Assembly: GCF_000317835.1 (NCBI RefSeq)
Contig: NC_019793.1
Coordinates: 496,001 to 560,000 of the forward strand
Direction of reading: 5' to 3'
DNA: 64,000 nt
Source: Deinococcus peraridilitoris DSM 19664
GTDB taxonomy: Bacteria; Deinococcota; Deinococci; Deinococcales; Deinococcaceae
Below the pieces are notes generated by a model that made no database searches, had not been told where the DNA came from, and saw only the letters and a list, made by a program, of their open reading frames with translations. The position numbers were made by a program, and so were the translations under genes. This document shows positions 13,939-22,176 of this stretch, piece by piece. The stretch's first letter is position 1. Every line of letters starts with the position of its first letter.

Positions 13939-16340
13939 TCCGCACGGTAGAAGCCCCCTCTCAGGCCAAGACCGAACCAGGTGCGTGGCATCTTGCCCGA
14001 GCGGCGTTGTTCGGCTTCCCAACCAAGCTGGCGAAGAGCAGCGGGGAGATCGGTACCGAAGCGGGTGCTACTGACGGCCTTATGCCGCGTGTCTTCGCAC
14101 CAGCGCAGGTACGCGGCCCAGAGGTCTGCATTGGCGACCGAAACCGCAGGATCACCGATGCAGACCTCCTCCAGGAAGGTGATGAGGCGGTTGCTTTGTT
14201 CGACGATCTGCCGCTCGAGACTGTTCTGGCTGCTGACCGGGAAGCGCATGTTGTCAGCGCGCAGGGCCACGAGGCCTTTGACCATCCAGGTCAAGGTGCC
14301 GCTGAGGTTCTCCGGGGAGCTGAGGCGCGCTTCGAGGGTGGGGTCGGGGTTCTTGGGCCTGACGTTGAAGGAGACCGGCAGGAAGCGGCGCGTGAGGCTG
14401 CTGTTGCTGGCGTCTTCACCGAGGAACGGCAGGACGTTGCTGAGGATGATCAGCTTGGTGTCGAGTTTGGTGATGAAGGCGTCTTTGTTCTTGACGTCGA
14501 TGCTGATGGGGTCTTCGCCGGTAATGCGCTTGAACGGTAACCAGTCGACGTTGCGTTGCAGCTCGCTGATCACGCAGAGGCGTTTACCGACCAAGGTTCC
14601 GACGATGAAGCTGCCGTCACGGATGTTCTCGAGGGCGCTGCTGGTGGCGAGGCTGTACGGGCTGAGACCCCCGAGGGCGGCGCTGATGACGCGGACGAAG
14701 GTGCTCTTGCCTGTCCCACCTTCGCCGATGAGCAGCAGGGCTTTCTGGGCGCTGGTGTCGCCCGTGAGGGCATAGCCGCAGTAGCGCTGCAGGATCGCCC
14801 GATCGGCAGGGTTGGGCACGGCGGTGGTGAGGAACTCCGCCCATTCGGCGCTGGTCGCTTCAGGGTCCCAGCGGGTGCCGGTCTGTACGACGCTGAAGTA
14901 CTCGGGGGTGTGCTCGGCGAGCTCGAGGGTGTTGAGGTCGAGGATGCCGTTGGCGCAGTTGAGTTCCCACGGTTGTTGATCGACGCGTGCTTTGCCGATG
15001 CCGGGCGTGTGAGCGACTTTCAGCAGGATTTCGTTGAGGTCACTCTTCTTCAGGTCGCACAGGCCGCGTTCCTGCATGACCAGGTCGAGACGTTTGCGCA
15101 TGGTGGTATCGAGCACTTCGGTGTAGACGCCGTGCTGGTACTCGAACCACTTCTGCCAGTGCTCGTGGTAGGCGTACTCGTAGTTGTGTTCGCGGTTGTA
15201 CTCCAGGAAGATCGCGGCGTAATCGACCAGGGTGAGCTTGCCGGCCGCGGGAGTTCGTTTCTTCTCCGCAATCTGGGTACCGGCGCCGCGGATGTTGGGC
15301 TTGGGTCCTTCCTTGAGGATGATGCCTTGCAATTCGAGCCCGAAGGTCTCGGTGAGGCCCGTCCAGCCTTTGCCGGGCGTTTCGGTGCGGTAGGTGTCCC
15401 GTACGGCGCGCAGTCGGTCAGGGAGTTCTTCGTCGTGGGCTTCCTGCGCGAGGTTGCGCACGATGGCGTCGGCGTCCCCTTCGCTGTAGCCGTTCTGTTT
15501 GAGCCAGCCGGCGGTGTATAGCGCCAGGTAGTGACGGCCCTGGCCGCTGGGGTGCGCGGTGTTCTTGAGGTCTTTCCATTGCGCGGCGATGACCTTGAGG
15601 TCCGCGTCGATGGCCTGGCCGTTGTTGATAAAGGTGCCGTCGGAGGCCGTGCGGGTGTGCTGCTGACGGACCGCGTGAGATTCGAGCACCCCGTCGTCGA
15701 CGAACGCCGCGGGGTCGGCGTGCCAGACTTCCACGGCGAGGGGGCGCTCGGGGTTCTTGCGGTGGAAGGTGCCGGGAACCCGCAGGATGCGAGCCTGCTC
15801 ACTCGCGCTGGGGTCGCCTTCGAGGAGGTTGCACAGGCCCCGGCAGTACGCTTCGGTGTCCTCCTGGGTGCTGCGCGCCCGGCGAGCGAGGTACACGTGC
15901 AGGCCCTGCCCGCTGTACACGATGGCGCGCGCGGGCAGGTTGTGCTCCTCGAGGATGGCTTGTACGTCATCGAAGGCTTCACGGGCCGCCTGGCGCAGCT
16001 CGTCACCCGTCATGTTTTCGACGTCGGTCTGCCCGTCGGTGTAGCGGGTGCCTTTCAGGTCGATTTCGGACCAGACGAGGTGCGTGGGTTGCGTGTCCTT
16101 TTTGGTGCCGCTGTTCGCCGCCTGCCCCTCGGGGGTGCGTAGGGCGATGCCGAAGTACGCGGCGCCTTGCATCCATTTCTTGGGCAGGTTGGGCGCGAGG
16201 GCTTCGGGGGTGGGCCATTCCATCCAGAGGCGATCGTCGATCTTGCCGCGCTGGCCGAGCAGCCGGAACTCCATGAAGCCCGCTTTGGGCATCATGCCGT
16301 CGTACAGGAGGTTGGCCCACTGCCAGAGCGTGAAGGTCAT
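13935..16340 (-). CDS. Primase-polymerase/SF3 helicase replication protein
   Basis: 801 residues. The N-terminal part is an archaeo-eukaryotic-type primase/prim-pol: a WSEIDLKG acidic motif near 90, SGQGLHVY at 143-150, and LRVPGTFHRKNP near 186-197. The middle resembles the D5/poxvirus linker. The C-terminal SF3 helicase has Walker A GEGGTGKST at about 539-547, Walker B-like RLCVISE, sensor IILSN and an RRF arginine finger. It would unwind and prime phage DNA, probably from the adjacent iteron array. It overlaps the RecD2-like gene by ATGA. Confidence 0.9.
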   Translation of the reverse strand: MTFTLWQWANLLYDGMMPKAGFMEFRLLGQRGKIDDRLWMEWPTPEALAPNLPKKWMQGAAYFGIALRTPEGQAANSGTKKDTQPTHLVWSEIDLKGTRYTDGQTDVENMTGDELRQAAREAFDDVQAILEEHNLPARAIVYSGQGLHVYLARRARSTQEDTEAYCRGLCNLLEGDPSASEQARILRVPGTFHRKNPERPLAVEVWHADPAAFVDDGVLESHAVRQQHTRTASDGTFINNGQAIDADLKVIAAQWKDLKNTAHPSGQGRHYLALYTAGWLKQNGYSEGDADAIVRNLAQEAHDEELPDRLRAVRDTYRTETPGKGWTGLTETFGLELQGIILKEGPKPNIRGAGTQIAEKKRTPAAGKLTLVDYAAIFLEYNREHNYEYAYHEHWQKWFEYQHGVYTEVLDTTMRKRLDLVMQERGLCDLKKSDLNEILLKVAHTPGIGKARVDQQPWELNCANGILDLNTLELAEHTPEYFSVVQTGTRWDPEATSAEWAEFLTTAVPNPADRAILQRYCGYALTGDTSAQKALLLIGEGGTGKSTFVRVISAALGGLSPYSLATSSALENIRDGSFIVGTLVGKRLCVISELQRNVDWLPFKRITGEDPISIDVKNKDAFITKLDTKLIILSNVLPFLGEDASNSSLTRRFLPVSFNVRPKNPDPTLEARLSSPENLSGTLTWMVKGLVALRADNMRFPVSSQNSLERQIVEQSNRLITFLEEVCIGDPAVSVANADLWAAYLRWCEDTRHKAVSSTRFGTDLPAALRQLGWEAEQRRSGKMPRTWFGLGLRGGFYRAE

Positions 16341-18211
16341 TGTCCGAGCCAGCCTTGAGTGCGTTGGCGCACTTCCTCAGGGCTCAGGTGCGCGCTCGCT
16401 TCACTGGAGAGCAGCAGTTGCTTCTGGCTGCGCGTCGCGAGCACTTTCTTCACGCGGCCCACGAAGATGCTCGGTCCATCCTGAGCGCCACGAGAAGCGT
16501 TCAGCCAGAACAGGGAGCGCGCCTGGTCAGCGTCTCCCTTGACTTTCGCTTCGTAGGCGACCGTCAGGCGCGAACGGGCGCGGGTGACGCTGGTGTACCA
16601 CCAGCGCTGTGCATCGAAACTCACCGGGCCACGCTGGTACACGATGACGTGATCCCAGTCGCTGCCTTGCGCTTTGTGCACGGTGATGGCGTACCCGAGC
16701 TTCAGCAGGTCCGCGGCTTCCTCGAGGGGAATCGCGATGGTGTCCGCGCCGATCCGGACGATCACGCAGAGCTTCGTGATGCGCTCACGGACCATGCCGT
16801 CCGGGTCAGCGACCGCGAAGTCCTCCAGGGTCAGAGCTTCCCGCTCCCGCACGAGCTCCACGGTGTCGGTCTTGAGGGCCACGCCGAGCTGCCCGTTGAA
16901 GACGCCGTAGTCGTAATCGTTGGCGCGCACCATGACTTTGTCACCCGCGCGCACTTCCACCTGCTCACCACCCCACGGGCGATACGTGAAGAGCGGGAAG
17001 CCCCAGGGATTCACGGCTTCCTGGATTCCCGCATTGAATTCGTCTGCGTCTTCATTGCGCCAGGTGATGACCTGCCATTCACTGGCGCGCTGCCCGAAGG
17101 CTTCGACGCTCTCCCCTTCCTGCAAGGCCTTCTCGGCCAGCAGGTCATTCAGGACTTCGCTGAGGTCCCGGGCGACGTGCAGTTCCACGCTGCGGGCGGC
17201 GCACTCCCGACCGGCGCGAATGCCCCCGGCGAACTTGACGATGTCGAGCTGCTCCGCCTGACGGTAGTTCCTCTCGAGGTGCACGCGGGGGACACCGAGG
17301 GTGATCAGGTCCGTGAAGGGCTGGCCATACCCGACGGGGGGCAGCTGCCCGGGGTCACCGACGAGCACCAGGCGCGCACCGCTCCTGAGGTGCTTCACGA
17401 CTTCCCACAGCAGGATGGTCGGGATCATGCTGCACTCGTCGACAATCACCACGTCGTACGGCAGGCGCTCTGGTTTGAAGCCCGTGCCGGTGTAGCCCAG
17501 CAGGCGGTGAATGGTGCCACTGTCAGCGATTGCGCCGGCCGCGTCGAGCGCCTGGCGGATGCGGTCCGCGGCTTTCCCGGCGAAGGCCATCACGCAGACC
17601 TTCAAACCGAGGTGACGGGCGACGTTGCAGCCGGTGGCGATCACGTGGGTCTTGCCGGTACCCGCGTCCCCGGTCATGGCGCTGATCGAGCTGCTGCCCG
17701 CCACGATGGACAGCGCGGCGCGTTGCTGCGTCGGATCCAGGCCCCGAAGCAGCGCGTCGATCTCGGGCGTGACGTGGAGGCGCACGGTCGACTCGTGCCC
17801 GAGGGGCAGATCCGCAGTCCACTCTGCGAAGGCGACGTCAGCCTGGAGGACTTCAGGCAGCCACACGCGGCCGTGCTCGAGCTCTACCCCGGCATGCTTG
17901 TGGTCCGCACCGAACAGATCGAGTTTCTGCCGGGCGGCTTCGAAGTCGCGTTCGTTCATGCTGCCGTCGTGTTCGAGGATGTGCTGGTTGCCCATGGTGT
18001 GCCGACGCAGGCTGTTCTGGGATTCGCCGTAGTGATGCCGGGCGATTTTGTCAGCGATGCGGAACCCAACGCGAGGAACGGTCGTAAGGAGGTATGGGTC
18101 GAGTTCGATGGCTTCGATGGCGCGGCTTTCGTTGCCTCGACCGAGGTATTTGCGGATGCGGTCTGCGTGTGCCGCTCCGATGCCCACGAGTTGCGTCAAG
18201 CGTGTGATCAT
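16337..18211 (-). CDS. RecD2-like superfamily 1B DNA helicase
   Basis: 624 residues. Helix-hairpin-helix segments lie in the N-terminus (LTQLVGIGAAHADRIRKYLG and TTVPRVGFRIADKIARHH). The motor has Walker A GDAGTGKT at 181-188, Walker B VVIVDECSM at 254-262, motif III GDPGQLPPV at about 285-293, and late GYAITVHKAQGSDWDHVIVY. This is the RecD2/TraA-type 5'-3' helicase layout, somewhat shorter than cellular RecD2. Coupled to the prim-pol gene, it probably acts in phage replication or recombination. Deinococcus chromosomes carry their own RecD2, so the phage copy could be a captured relative. Confidence 0.9.
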   Translation of the reverse strand: MITRLTQLVGIGAAHADRIRKYLGRGNESRAIEAIELDPYLLTTVPRVGFRIADKIARHHYGESQNSLRRHTMGNQHILEHDGSMNERDFEAARQKLDLFGADHKHAGVELEHGRVWLPEVLQADVAFAEWTADLPLGHESTVRLHVTPEIDALLRGLDPTQQRAALSIVAGSSSISAMTGDAGTGKTHVIATGCNVARHLGLKVCVMAFAGKAADRIRQALDAAGAIADSGTIHRLLGYTGTGFKPERLPYDVVIVDECSMIPTILLWEVVKHLRSGARLVLVGDPGQLPPVGYGQPFTDLITLGVPRVHLERNYRQAEQLDIVKFAGGIRAGRECAARSVELHVARDLSEVLNDLLAEKALQEGESVEAFGQRASEWQVITWRNEDADEFNAGIQEAVNPWGFPLFTYRPWGGEQVEVRAGDKVMVRANDYDYGVFNGQLGVALKTDTVELVREREALTLEDFAVADPDGMVRERITKLCVIVRIGADTIAIPLEEAADLLKLGYAITVHKAQGSDWDHVIVYQRGPVSFDAQRWWYTSVTRARSRLTVAYEAKVKGDADQARSLFWLNASRGAQDGPSIFVGRVKKVLATRSQKQLLLSSEASAHLSPEEVRQRTQGWLGQ

Positions 18212-18257
18212 GGTGTTGGGTCCTCTGTTTGGTGAGTGGAATCGTCAGGGGACGAAT

Positions 18258-18291
18258 CGAGGGAGCAGTGTCTGAACACACTGCTCCCTCG
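18258..18291. terminator. Strong hairpin between two early genes
   Basis: A 14-base perfect stem (CGAGGGAGCAGTGT and complement) with a six-base loop fills the gap between the 215-residue gene and the RecD2-like gene. No long T run follows on the minus strand, so termination may be partial. Confidence 0.55.
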
Positions 18292-18301
18292 CTCTTGTGG
18301 G

Positions 18302-18949
18302 TCAGGGCATCGCGGCCGCAGCGGAGCTGGCCGCCTGGGGTGGGGGCGCCTGGGTCTGCCCACCGCTCTTCTTCTTCCCGGTGCCCATGGCGTTCAGGGG
18401 GATCGCGCCGTCCGCGGCAACCTTGTTGCCTTCCTGGACCTTGCCGTCCTTGTCGGTTTTGGGTTTCATCTGCAGCACGCACTGCTTACCCACGACCTTT
18501 TCGCCTTCGAAGGTGATGCCATCGATCGCGATGCTCCAGGGCTTCTGGTTTTCGGGGTTCAGTTTGGGCTTGAGGGTTTCGGGATCCCGCAGGAAGCTGA
18601 GGAATTCCGCGACGGGATCGTCGCTGTCTTCATCGACGTGGGGGAGTTCGATGTCGAAGCCTTCGAGGTCGTCTTCGGTCAGCTGGGGTTTGCCGATCAA
18701 GGCGGCCATGCGGTTCCAGAAGGCAGACTTTTCGTTGAAGCCGAAGCCTTTGGGGAAGGAAACGAAGTCGGTGAATTCGTCACCGTCGGCGTCTTTCCAG
18801 ATCAGCATGAGCTTGACGGGTTCTTTGGCTTCGAAGCCGCCTTCGAAGTGACGTGCGACGATCTTCTCGAGTGTCATGACGACGGGGCCGATCGGGAAGG
18901 TGACGCGTTCGAAGTCTCCGCCTTGGTTTTTCTTCGGTTTGATTCCCAT
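18302..18949 (-). CDS. Hypothetical phage replication-region protein
   Basis: 215 residues from ATG 18949 with AAGGAG eight bases upstream; the much longer open frame to 19309 overlaps other genes. A beta-rich N-terminal domain (VTFPIGPVVMTLEKIVARHFEG, VKLMLIWKDADGDEFTDF) is followed by an acidic patch and a low-complexity Gln/Ala/Pro tail. Size, tail and position before two helicase genes suggest a phage single-strand binding or annealing-type protein, but I see no conclusive motif. Confidence 0.55.
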   Translation of the reverse strand: MGIKPKKNQGGDFERVTFPIGPVVMTLEKIVARHFEGGFEAKEPVKLMLIWKDADGDEFTDFVSFPKGFGFNEKSAFWNRMAALIGKPQLTEDDLEGFDIELPHVDEDSDDPVAEFLSFLRDPETLKPKLNPENQKPWSIAIDGITFEGEKVVGKQCVLQMKPKTDKDGKVQEGNKVAADGAIPLNAMGTGKKKSGGQTQAPPPQAASSAAAAMP

Positions 18950-19068
18950 GCTGTTTCTCCTTGTGCCCTTCGGGGCGGGGCGCCCAGTGGTTGGTGCGGG
19001 GCTCGAGTGGCGGATGGTGGCTGTGCGGTCTGCGCGTGCTTTCGGAATGCGCGCCCCTCCGAGTTGGG

Positions 19069-19236
19069 TCAGTCCCTCTTGAGTTCGTCGGGCAGCAGAT
19101 TGGGGTTGAGGCCGATGGCGATCAGGCCGCACAGAATGGCGATCAAGAGCAGCAGCCAGCCGCCGTTGGCGAGGGTGCCGATCATCATCGGCAGCACGAT
19201 GGCGATGGCCAGCAGCCAGTACGAGAGGCGCTTCAT
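19069..19236 (-). CDS. Small membrane protein with two transmembrane helices
   Basis: 55 residues. Two hydrophobic segments, about 6-20 and 27-43, separated by a TLANGGW turn, then a short charged tail (PDELKRD). ATG overlaps the previous stop codon (ATGA). Early phage membrane peptides can modify host functions or exclude other phages; no specific role can be read from the sequence. Confidence 0.6.
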   Translation of the reverse strand: MKRLSYWLLAIAIVLPMMIGTLANGGWLLLLIAILCGLIAIGLNPNLLPDELKRD

Positions 19237-19574
19237 CGGCCGGTCTCCACGGGGAGTGGCCGCACCTGCTGAGGGCTGTAGTACCCTTCTGGACTGAGCC
19301 GGGTGTCACTGCGGCCCATCAGGCGGTCGATGAGGTCGAACTGGGTGGGGTTGTCGGCGCGCACCTGGTAGGCGTGCACAGTCACGGTGCCGTACGTGTC
19401 GAGGTGCCCTTTGATTCGCGTGATGGTTCCGCTGTGCGTATCAAAGACCTTGACGGGCGTGCCGAGTTGCAGGGTGCCCGGGAGGGCAGCGGCGCAACCG
19501 TCGATTTCCTTTTCGAGTTCCATCAGGCGAGCGGTGAGGCAGTCACGTTCGGCCAGGAGGTCAGGGCGCATCAT
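19233..19574 (-). CDS. Hypothetical early phage protein
   Basis: 113 residues, ATGA overlap with the preceding gene. An N-terminal coiled-coil helix (LLAERDCLTARLMELEKEID) is followed by a small beta domain with TPVKVFDTHSGTITRIKGH, similar in flavour to KOW/SH3-like barrels, and a flexible C-terminus. No family recognised. Confidence 0.5.
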   Translation of the reverse strand: MMRPDLLAERDCLTARLMELEKEIDGCAAALPGTLQLGTPVKVFDTHSGTITRIKGHLDTYGTVTVHAYQVRADNPTQFDLIDRLMGRSDTRLSPEGYYSPQQVRPLPVETGR

Positions 19575-19936
19575 CGGCGCGCCTCGAGGCAGACATCACA
19601 GATGGCCGAGCCAGGGGTGCCGCAGTCGCTGCAGCGTGCTGTGCGCCGTGCGGCTCTGGCTCCGAGGCCAGCCCAGAATTCCGCGCGGGTGTCGTCCATC
19701 ACGGGCGTGCCGTTCACGAGCAGCTGCTCGTCCCGGGTGATGGTGACTTCATAGGTGAGGCTGTGGGCGGCGCTGTCGAAGTACGCGCGGTCGGTCAGCA
19801 GGACGCTGACGCGCTCCCGGCCCTGGGCAGTCAGACCGCGGGCGACGCGGCTGATCAGCGGGCGGGATGAAGGCGCATTGAGCGCATTTTGTGAACTTTC
19901 TAATGTTCTGGGGGCGGTTCCGGCTTGGTATAACAT
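19571..19936 (-). CDS. Early phage protein with C-terminal zinc ribbon
   Basis: 121 residues from ATG 19936 with AGAAGGAG upstream; the open frame to 20065 has no such signal. The N-terminal part carries an acidic/beta domain (RERVSVLLTDRAYFDSAAHSLTYEVTI). The C-terminus has CSDCGTPGSAICDVC, two CxxC pairs forming a zinc ribbon. Probably nucleic-acid or protein binding; role unknown. Confidence 0.6.
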   Translation of the reverse strand: MLYQAGTAPRTLESSQNALNAPSSRPLISRVARGLTAQGRERVSVLLTDRAYFDSAAHSLTYEVTITRDEQLLVNGTPVMDDTRAEFWAGLGARAARRTARCSDCGTPGSAICDVCLEARR

Positions 19937-19991
19937 CTTGGTATCTCCTTCTGCCGCGCCTGGGTTGCAGCCCGTAGGGCGCGGCGGTTGC

Positions 19992-20171
19992 TTAGTCGGC
20001 GGCTTGTGCGGCCGACTGCTCACGCAGTTGCTGGGCAGCTGCGGTTTTGCCTTCTTCGCGTTCACGCTTCAGCGCCGAGGCCAGCAGATTCCTGGCCGCT
20101 CGAGCAGGGCCGTTCACGGGGTCGGCCCAGGTGACGGTGAAGCGCAGGGGTGGATGCTTCTGACGGGTCAT
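19992..20171 (-). CDS. Small early phage protein
   Basis: 59 residues (MTRQKHPPLRFTVTWADPV...), ATGA overlap with the Cro-like gene and GGGAG four bases before the ATG. A short beta start is followed by an amphipathic Ala/Arg/Glu helix. First gene after the Cro-like regulator on this transcript. Function unknown. Confidence 0.55.
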   Translation of the reverse strand: MTRQKHPPLRFTVTWADPVNGPARAARNLLASALKREREEGKTAAAQQLREQSAAQAAD

Positions 20172-20428
20172 GCGGCTCCCTTCACAGTCTGCCTGTCATC
20201 TGTGACGCCTAACAGGTAGTCGGTAGAGCACGAGAAGAAATCAGCGATCTTCACGAGGTTTTCAGGGGCAGGGAAGTGCTTCCCGGACTCCCATTTGGTG
20301 ACCTCACTGGCGCGGTCACGCGATCCGAGGATGCCCTCCGCAACTGCGAACGTACTGAGTTCGCGCTCGCTGCGCAGGGTGCGCAGGCGTTGCGAGAAGA
20401 TCGCGCGCGGAGTTGCTGTTTCGAACAT
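20168..20428 (-). CDS. Cro-like helix-turn-helix regulator
   Basis: 86 residues. A HTH_3/Cro-C1 domain fills the protein: FSQRLRTLRSERELSTFAVAEGIL, SEVTKWESGKHFPAPENLVKIADFF, and the typical ending CSTDYLLGV. It is the first gene of the leftward lytic transcript and is divergent from the repressor gene, which is the classical Cro position. One operator copy (20201-20214) lies inside its 3' end. Confidence 0.85.
   Translation of the reverse strand: MFETATPRAIFSQRLRTLRSERELSTFAVAEGILGSRDRASEVTKWESGKHFPAPENLVKIADFFSCSTDYLLGVTDDRQTVKGAA
20201..20214. promoter_or_regulatory. Intragenic operator copy in the Cro-like gene
   Basis: TGTGACGCCTAACA, differing at one base from the operator at 20514-20527 and sharing 15 of 16 bases with it when extended. 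It lies about 290 bases from the main cluster, a distance that could allow repression by DNA looping. Confidence 0.5.
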
Positions 20429-20436
20429 GGCTTAAC

Positions 20437-20527
20437 TGTTGCATGTCACAGGCAACATGTCAAGCCTGTTATCAAGCACTGTCAACATTCACACCTGTGA
20501 AACCTAACAGTAATGTGACGCGTAACA
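20437..20527. promoter_or_regulatory. Divergent immunity control region with tandem operators
   Basis: Five sites fit TGTNA-N4-TNACA with few deviations: 20437-20450, 20444-20457 (overlapping pair beside the Cro-like gene), 20480-20493, 20496-20509 and 20514-20527 (spaced about 16-18 bases, beside the repressor gene). The third is a perfect match. They cover both divergent promoters and the repressor ribosome site. A sixth site is described separately. Confidence 0.65.
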
Positions 20528-20538
20528 GGGGCATGCTC

Positions 20539-21054
20539 ATGATTCCCACGCTCAGCCCCTTCCCGGGGATACCTATGGCAGAGGCACGCGACAAAGATGG
20601 GGTCCTGGACGCACGCGAGGCGGGTAAATTCTTGCGAGACCGCTTACAGGACAAGGGCTGGCAGATCCAGCAGCTTGCCGAAAGAACTACCGTTCCCGAT
20701 CCCGACTACCTGTCGAACCTCCTGAGTGGCCGCATTAATGCAGCCAAGAGCAAACATCTCAAATCCATCGCACAGGCACTCGACCTGAATGCAGAGGATA
20801 TCCGGTACCTCAACCCCAACCTGGTTGTCGACATTGCGCCCCCACAGGGTCGCAAAATGCTCTACCCCATCCCGGAGGCTCTACAGGATGCCATTGATAG
20901 GTACAGCGAGCGCGCCCCCGACCTTCTAAAGCCCAAATGGCAGCAGTATTTGGCCAGCATGCGTTTTCGAGGCAGCCGGCCGCAGACTGCCGAAGACTGG
21001 TACGACATCTATCGCGACTTCACCCGGCACGGCATTGAGCCCGAAGGCAATTAG
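20539..21054 (+). CDS. Prophage repressor, helix-turn-helix (ImmR-like role)
   Basis: 171 residues from ATG 20539, seven bases after AGGGG; ATG 20575 is an alternative. A Cro/C1 HTH occupies about residues 25-90: FLRDRLQDKGWQIQQLAERTTV, then YLSNLLSGRINAAKSKHLKSIAQALDL. The C-terminal 80 residues lack a LexA-like autoprotease domain. The next gene is an ImmA/IrrE-like protease, so relief of repression by proteolysis is likely, as in ImmR/ImmA and DdrO/IrrE pairs. Confidence 0.75.
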   Translation: MIPTLSPFPGIPMAEARDKDGVLDAREAGKFLRDRLQDKGWQIQQLAERTTVPDPDYLSNLLSGRINAAKSKHLKSIAQALDLNAEDIRYLNPNLVVDIAPPQGRKMLYPIPEALQDAIDRYSERAPDLLKPKWQQYLASMRFRGSRPQTAEDWYDIYRDFTRHGIEPEGN

Positions 21055-21061
21055 GAGTAGC

Positions 21062-21754
21062 GTGCTTGAACTCGAAGCAACGTACCTCGCTCATATTCAA
21101 CGCACCCACGCCGCCTATGGGTATGAGCTCGACTTTCGACGCCTTACCAACATGATGGGTGTGCGCGTCAGGATCGTTGATCACGAATACAGCAGCGCGA
21201 CCGCGAACCCTCCGGCAGTAATCAACCTCTGCAAGGAGGACGTCGGCGTCGGGGATCACGGACGGTTCACACGCTTCCACGAACTCGCGCACATTCTGAT
21301 GCAACAGTGCGACGTCGACGCCGCTTTGACGTTTTATTACGGCGATTCCGACCAGGCAGAGGAGCACATTGAACGGCTCTGCAATATTGGCGCCCGCCTC
21401 CTACTGATGCCCGCGCCGATGCTCCGTGAGGCCCGCGTCTCGTACGGGAACAGCGCTCAAGCGGTTGAGTACCTGCGCAGGCATGGAAGGGTCAGCCGCT
21501 CTACCGCCCTACGCCGCCTGGTACTCGACGATCCGCACGCCAGCTGCGCCGGGATGGTCAGCAGTGGCCGCTACGTTTCCGATCTGGTACGCCTCAACTT
21601 CAGAACGCCCTTTGGACTGTTCGACAAGCTCCCAGAGGAGTTTCACCTCTCTGATGATCAACAGAGCAGGCGTTTCCGAGTCGAAGACGTTGACGTCTCG
21701 TCCTACCGCATTCCGCACACCCGCACCAGTATCAGCGTGCTGGTCGCTAGCTAA
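21062..21754 (+). CDS. ImmA/IrrE family metallo-endopeptidase
   Basis: 230 residues from GTG 21062, with AGGAG a few bases upstream and eight bases after the repressor stop. The zinc motif HELAH occurs in FTRFHELAHILMQQ (about residues 73-86), followed by a helical region with EEHIERLCN supplying the third ligand Glu. Such proteases cleave or inactivate a neighbouring HTH repressor after DNA damage. In Deinococcus the chromosomal relative IrrE cleaves DdrO, so cross-talk is conceivable. The C-terminal region is short and unlike the GAF-like end of IrrE. Confidence 0.85.
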   Translation: MLELEATYLAHIQRTHAAYGYELDFRRLTNMMGVRVRIVDHEYSSATANPPAVINLCKEDVGVGDHGRFTRFHELAHILMQQCDVDAALTFYYGDSDQAEEHIERLCNIGARLLLMPAPMLREARVSYGNSAQAVEYLRRHGRVSRSTALRRLVLDDPHASCAGMVSSGRYVSDLVRLNFRTPFGLFDKLPEEFHLSDDQQSRRFRVEDVDVSSYRIPHTRTSISVLVAS

Positions 21755-21778
21755 ACCACCATCGCTTCGGAGGAACGT

Positions 21779-22165
21779 ATGAAAAGTATTGTCGCCCTGA
21801 CCGCCTTATCTATCGCTCTTGTTGCCTGTGCGCCAGCCCAGGGCGTCCCCCCTACCCGATATGTCGGGCAGTCGGGAGAGATCCTTGCCATGATCAGCCA
21901 ATACGGGACTGAGCTTCGCCCGAGTGATCAATTCAACAACTTCACGGTCGAGGCGATTACGAATAACGGCGTCACGTTTGTCACGCAAAACACCCCTGGA
22001 TTCCAACTCTTTGTTGGACGTCAGACAGTGCGTATGACGTTTACCGCACTCCAGGCAGGGAACAACGTGAGCGTTGCGGGATCAATCAGCAACGGCCAAC
22101 GAGAGCTAATTGACGCAGTGTTCCGTCACCTCGACAAGAGTTTCCAGCGAATCCCCAATCCGTAA
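21779..22165 (+). CDS. Prophage lipoprotein
   Basis: 128 residues with a lipoprotein signal: short basic start, hydrophobic stretch and LVAC lipobox with Cys at 17. The mature part is a small beta-rich domain (FNNFTVEAITNNGVTFVTQ, QTVRMTFTALQAGNNVSVAG). CGGAGG precedes the ATG. Expressed from the lysogenic side between repressor/protease and integrase, so it may alter the surface of the lysogen, for example superinfection exclusion; this is inference. Confidence 0.7.
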   Translation: MKSIVALTALSIALVACAPAQGVPPTRYVGQSGEILAMISQYGTELRPSDQFNNFTVEAITNNGVTFVTQNTPGFQLFVGRQTVRMTFTALQAGNNVSVAGSISNGQRELIDAVFRHLDKSFQRIPNP

Positions 22166-22176
22166 ACCACTTTGAG

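Noticed and set aside
13667..13945. N-terminal extension of the 199-residue protein through the iterons
   Set aside because: It would read repeats as low-complexity protein (TRHTRHT, PGTQPGPQPG), overlaps the primase end and has no ribosome site; ATG 13666 has a good one.
16340..18235. 631-codon open frame antisense to the RecD2-like gene
   Set aside because: High GC lengthens antisense frames; its composition is abnormal (Val/Gly/Asp/His-rich) and it lacks domains and a ribosome site, while the opposite strand has clear helicase motifs.
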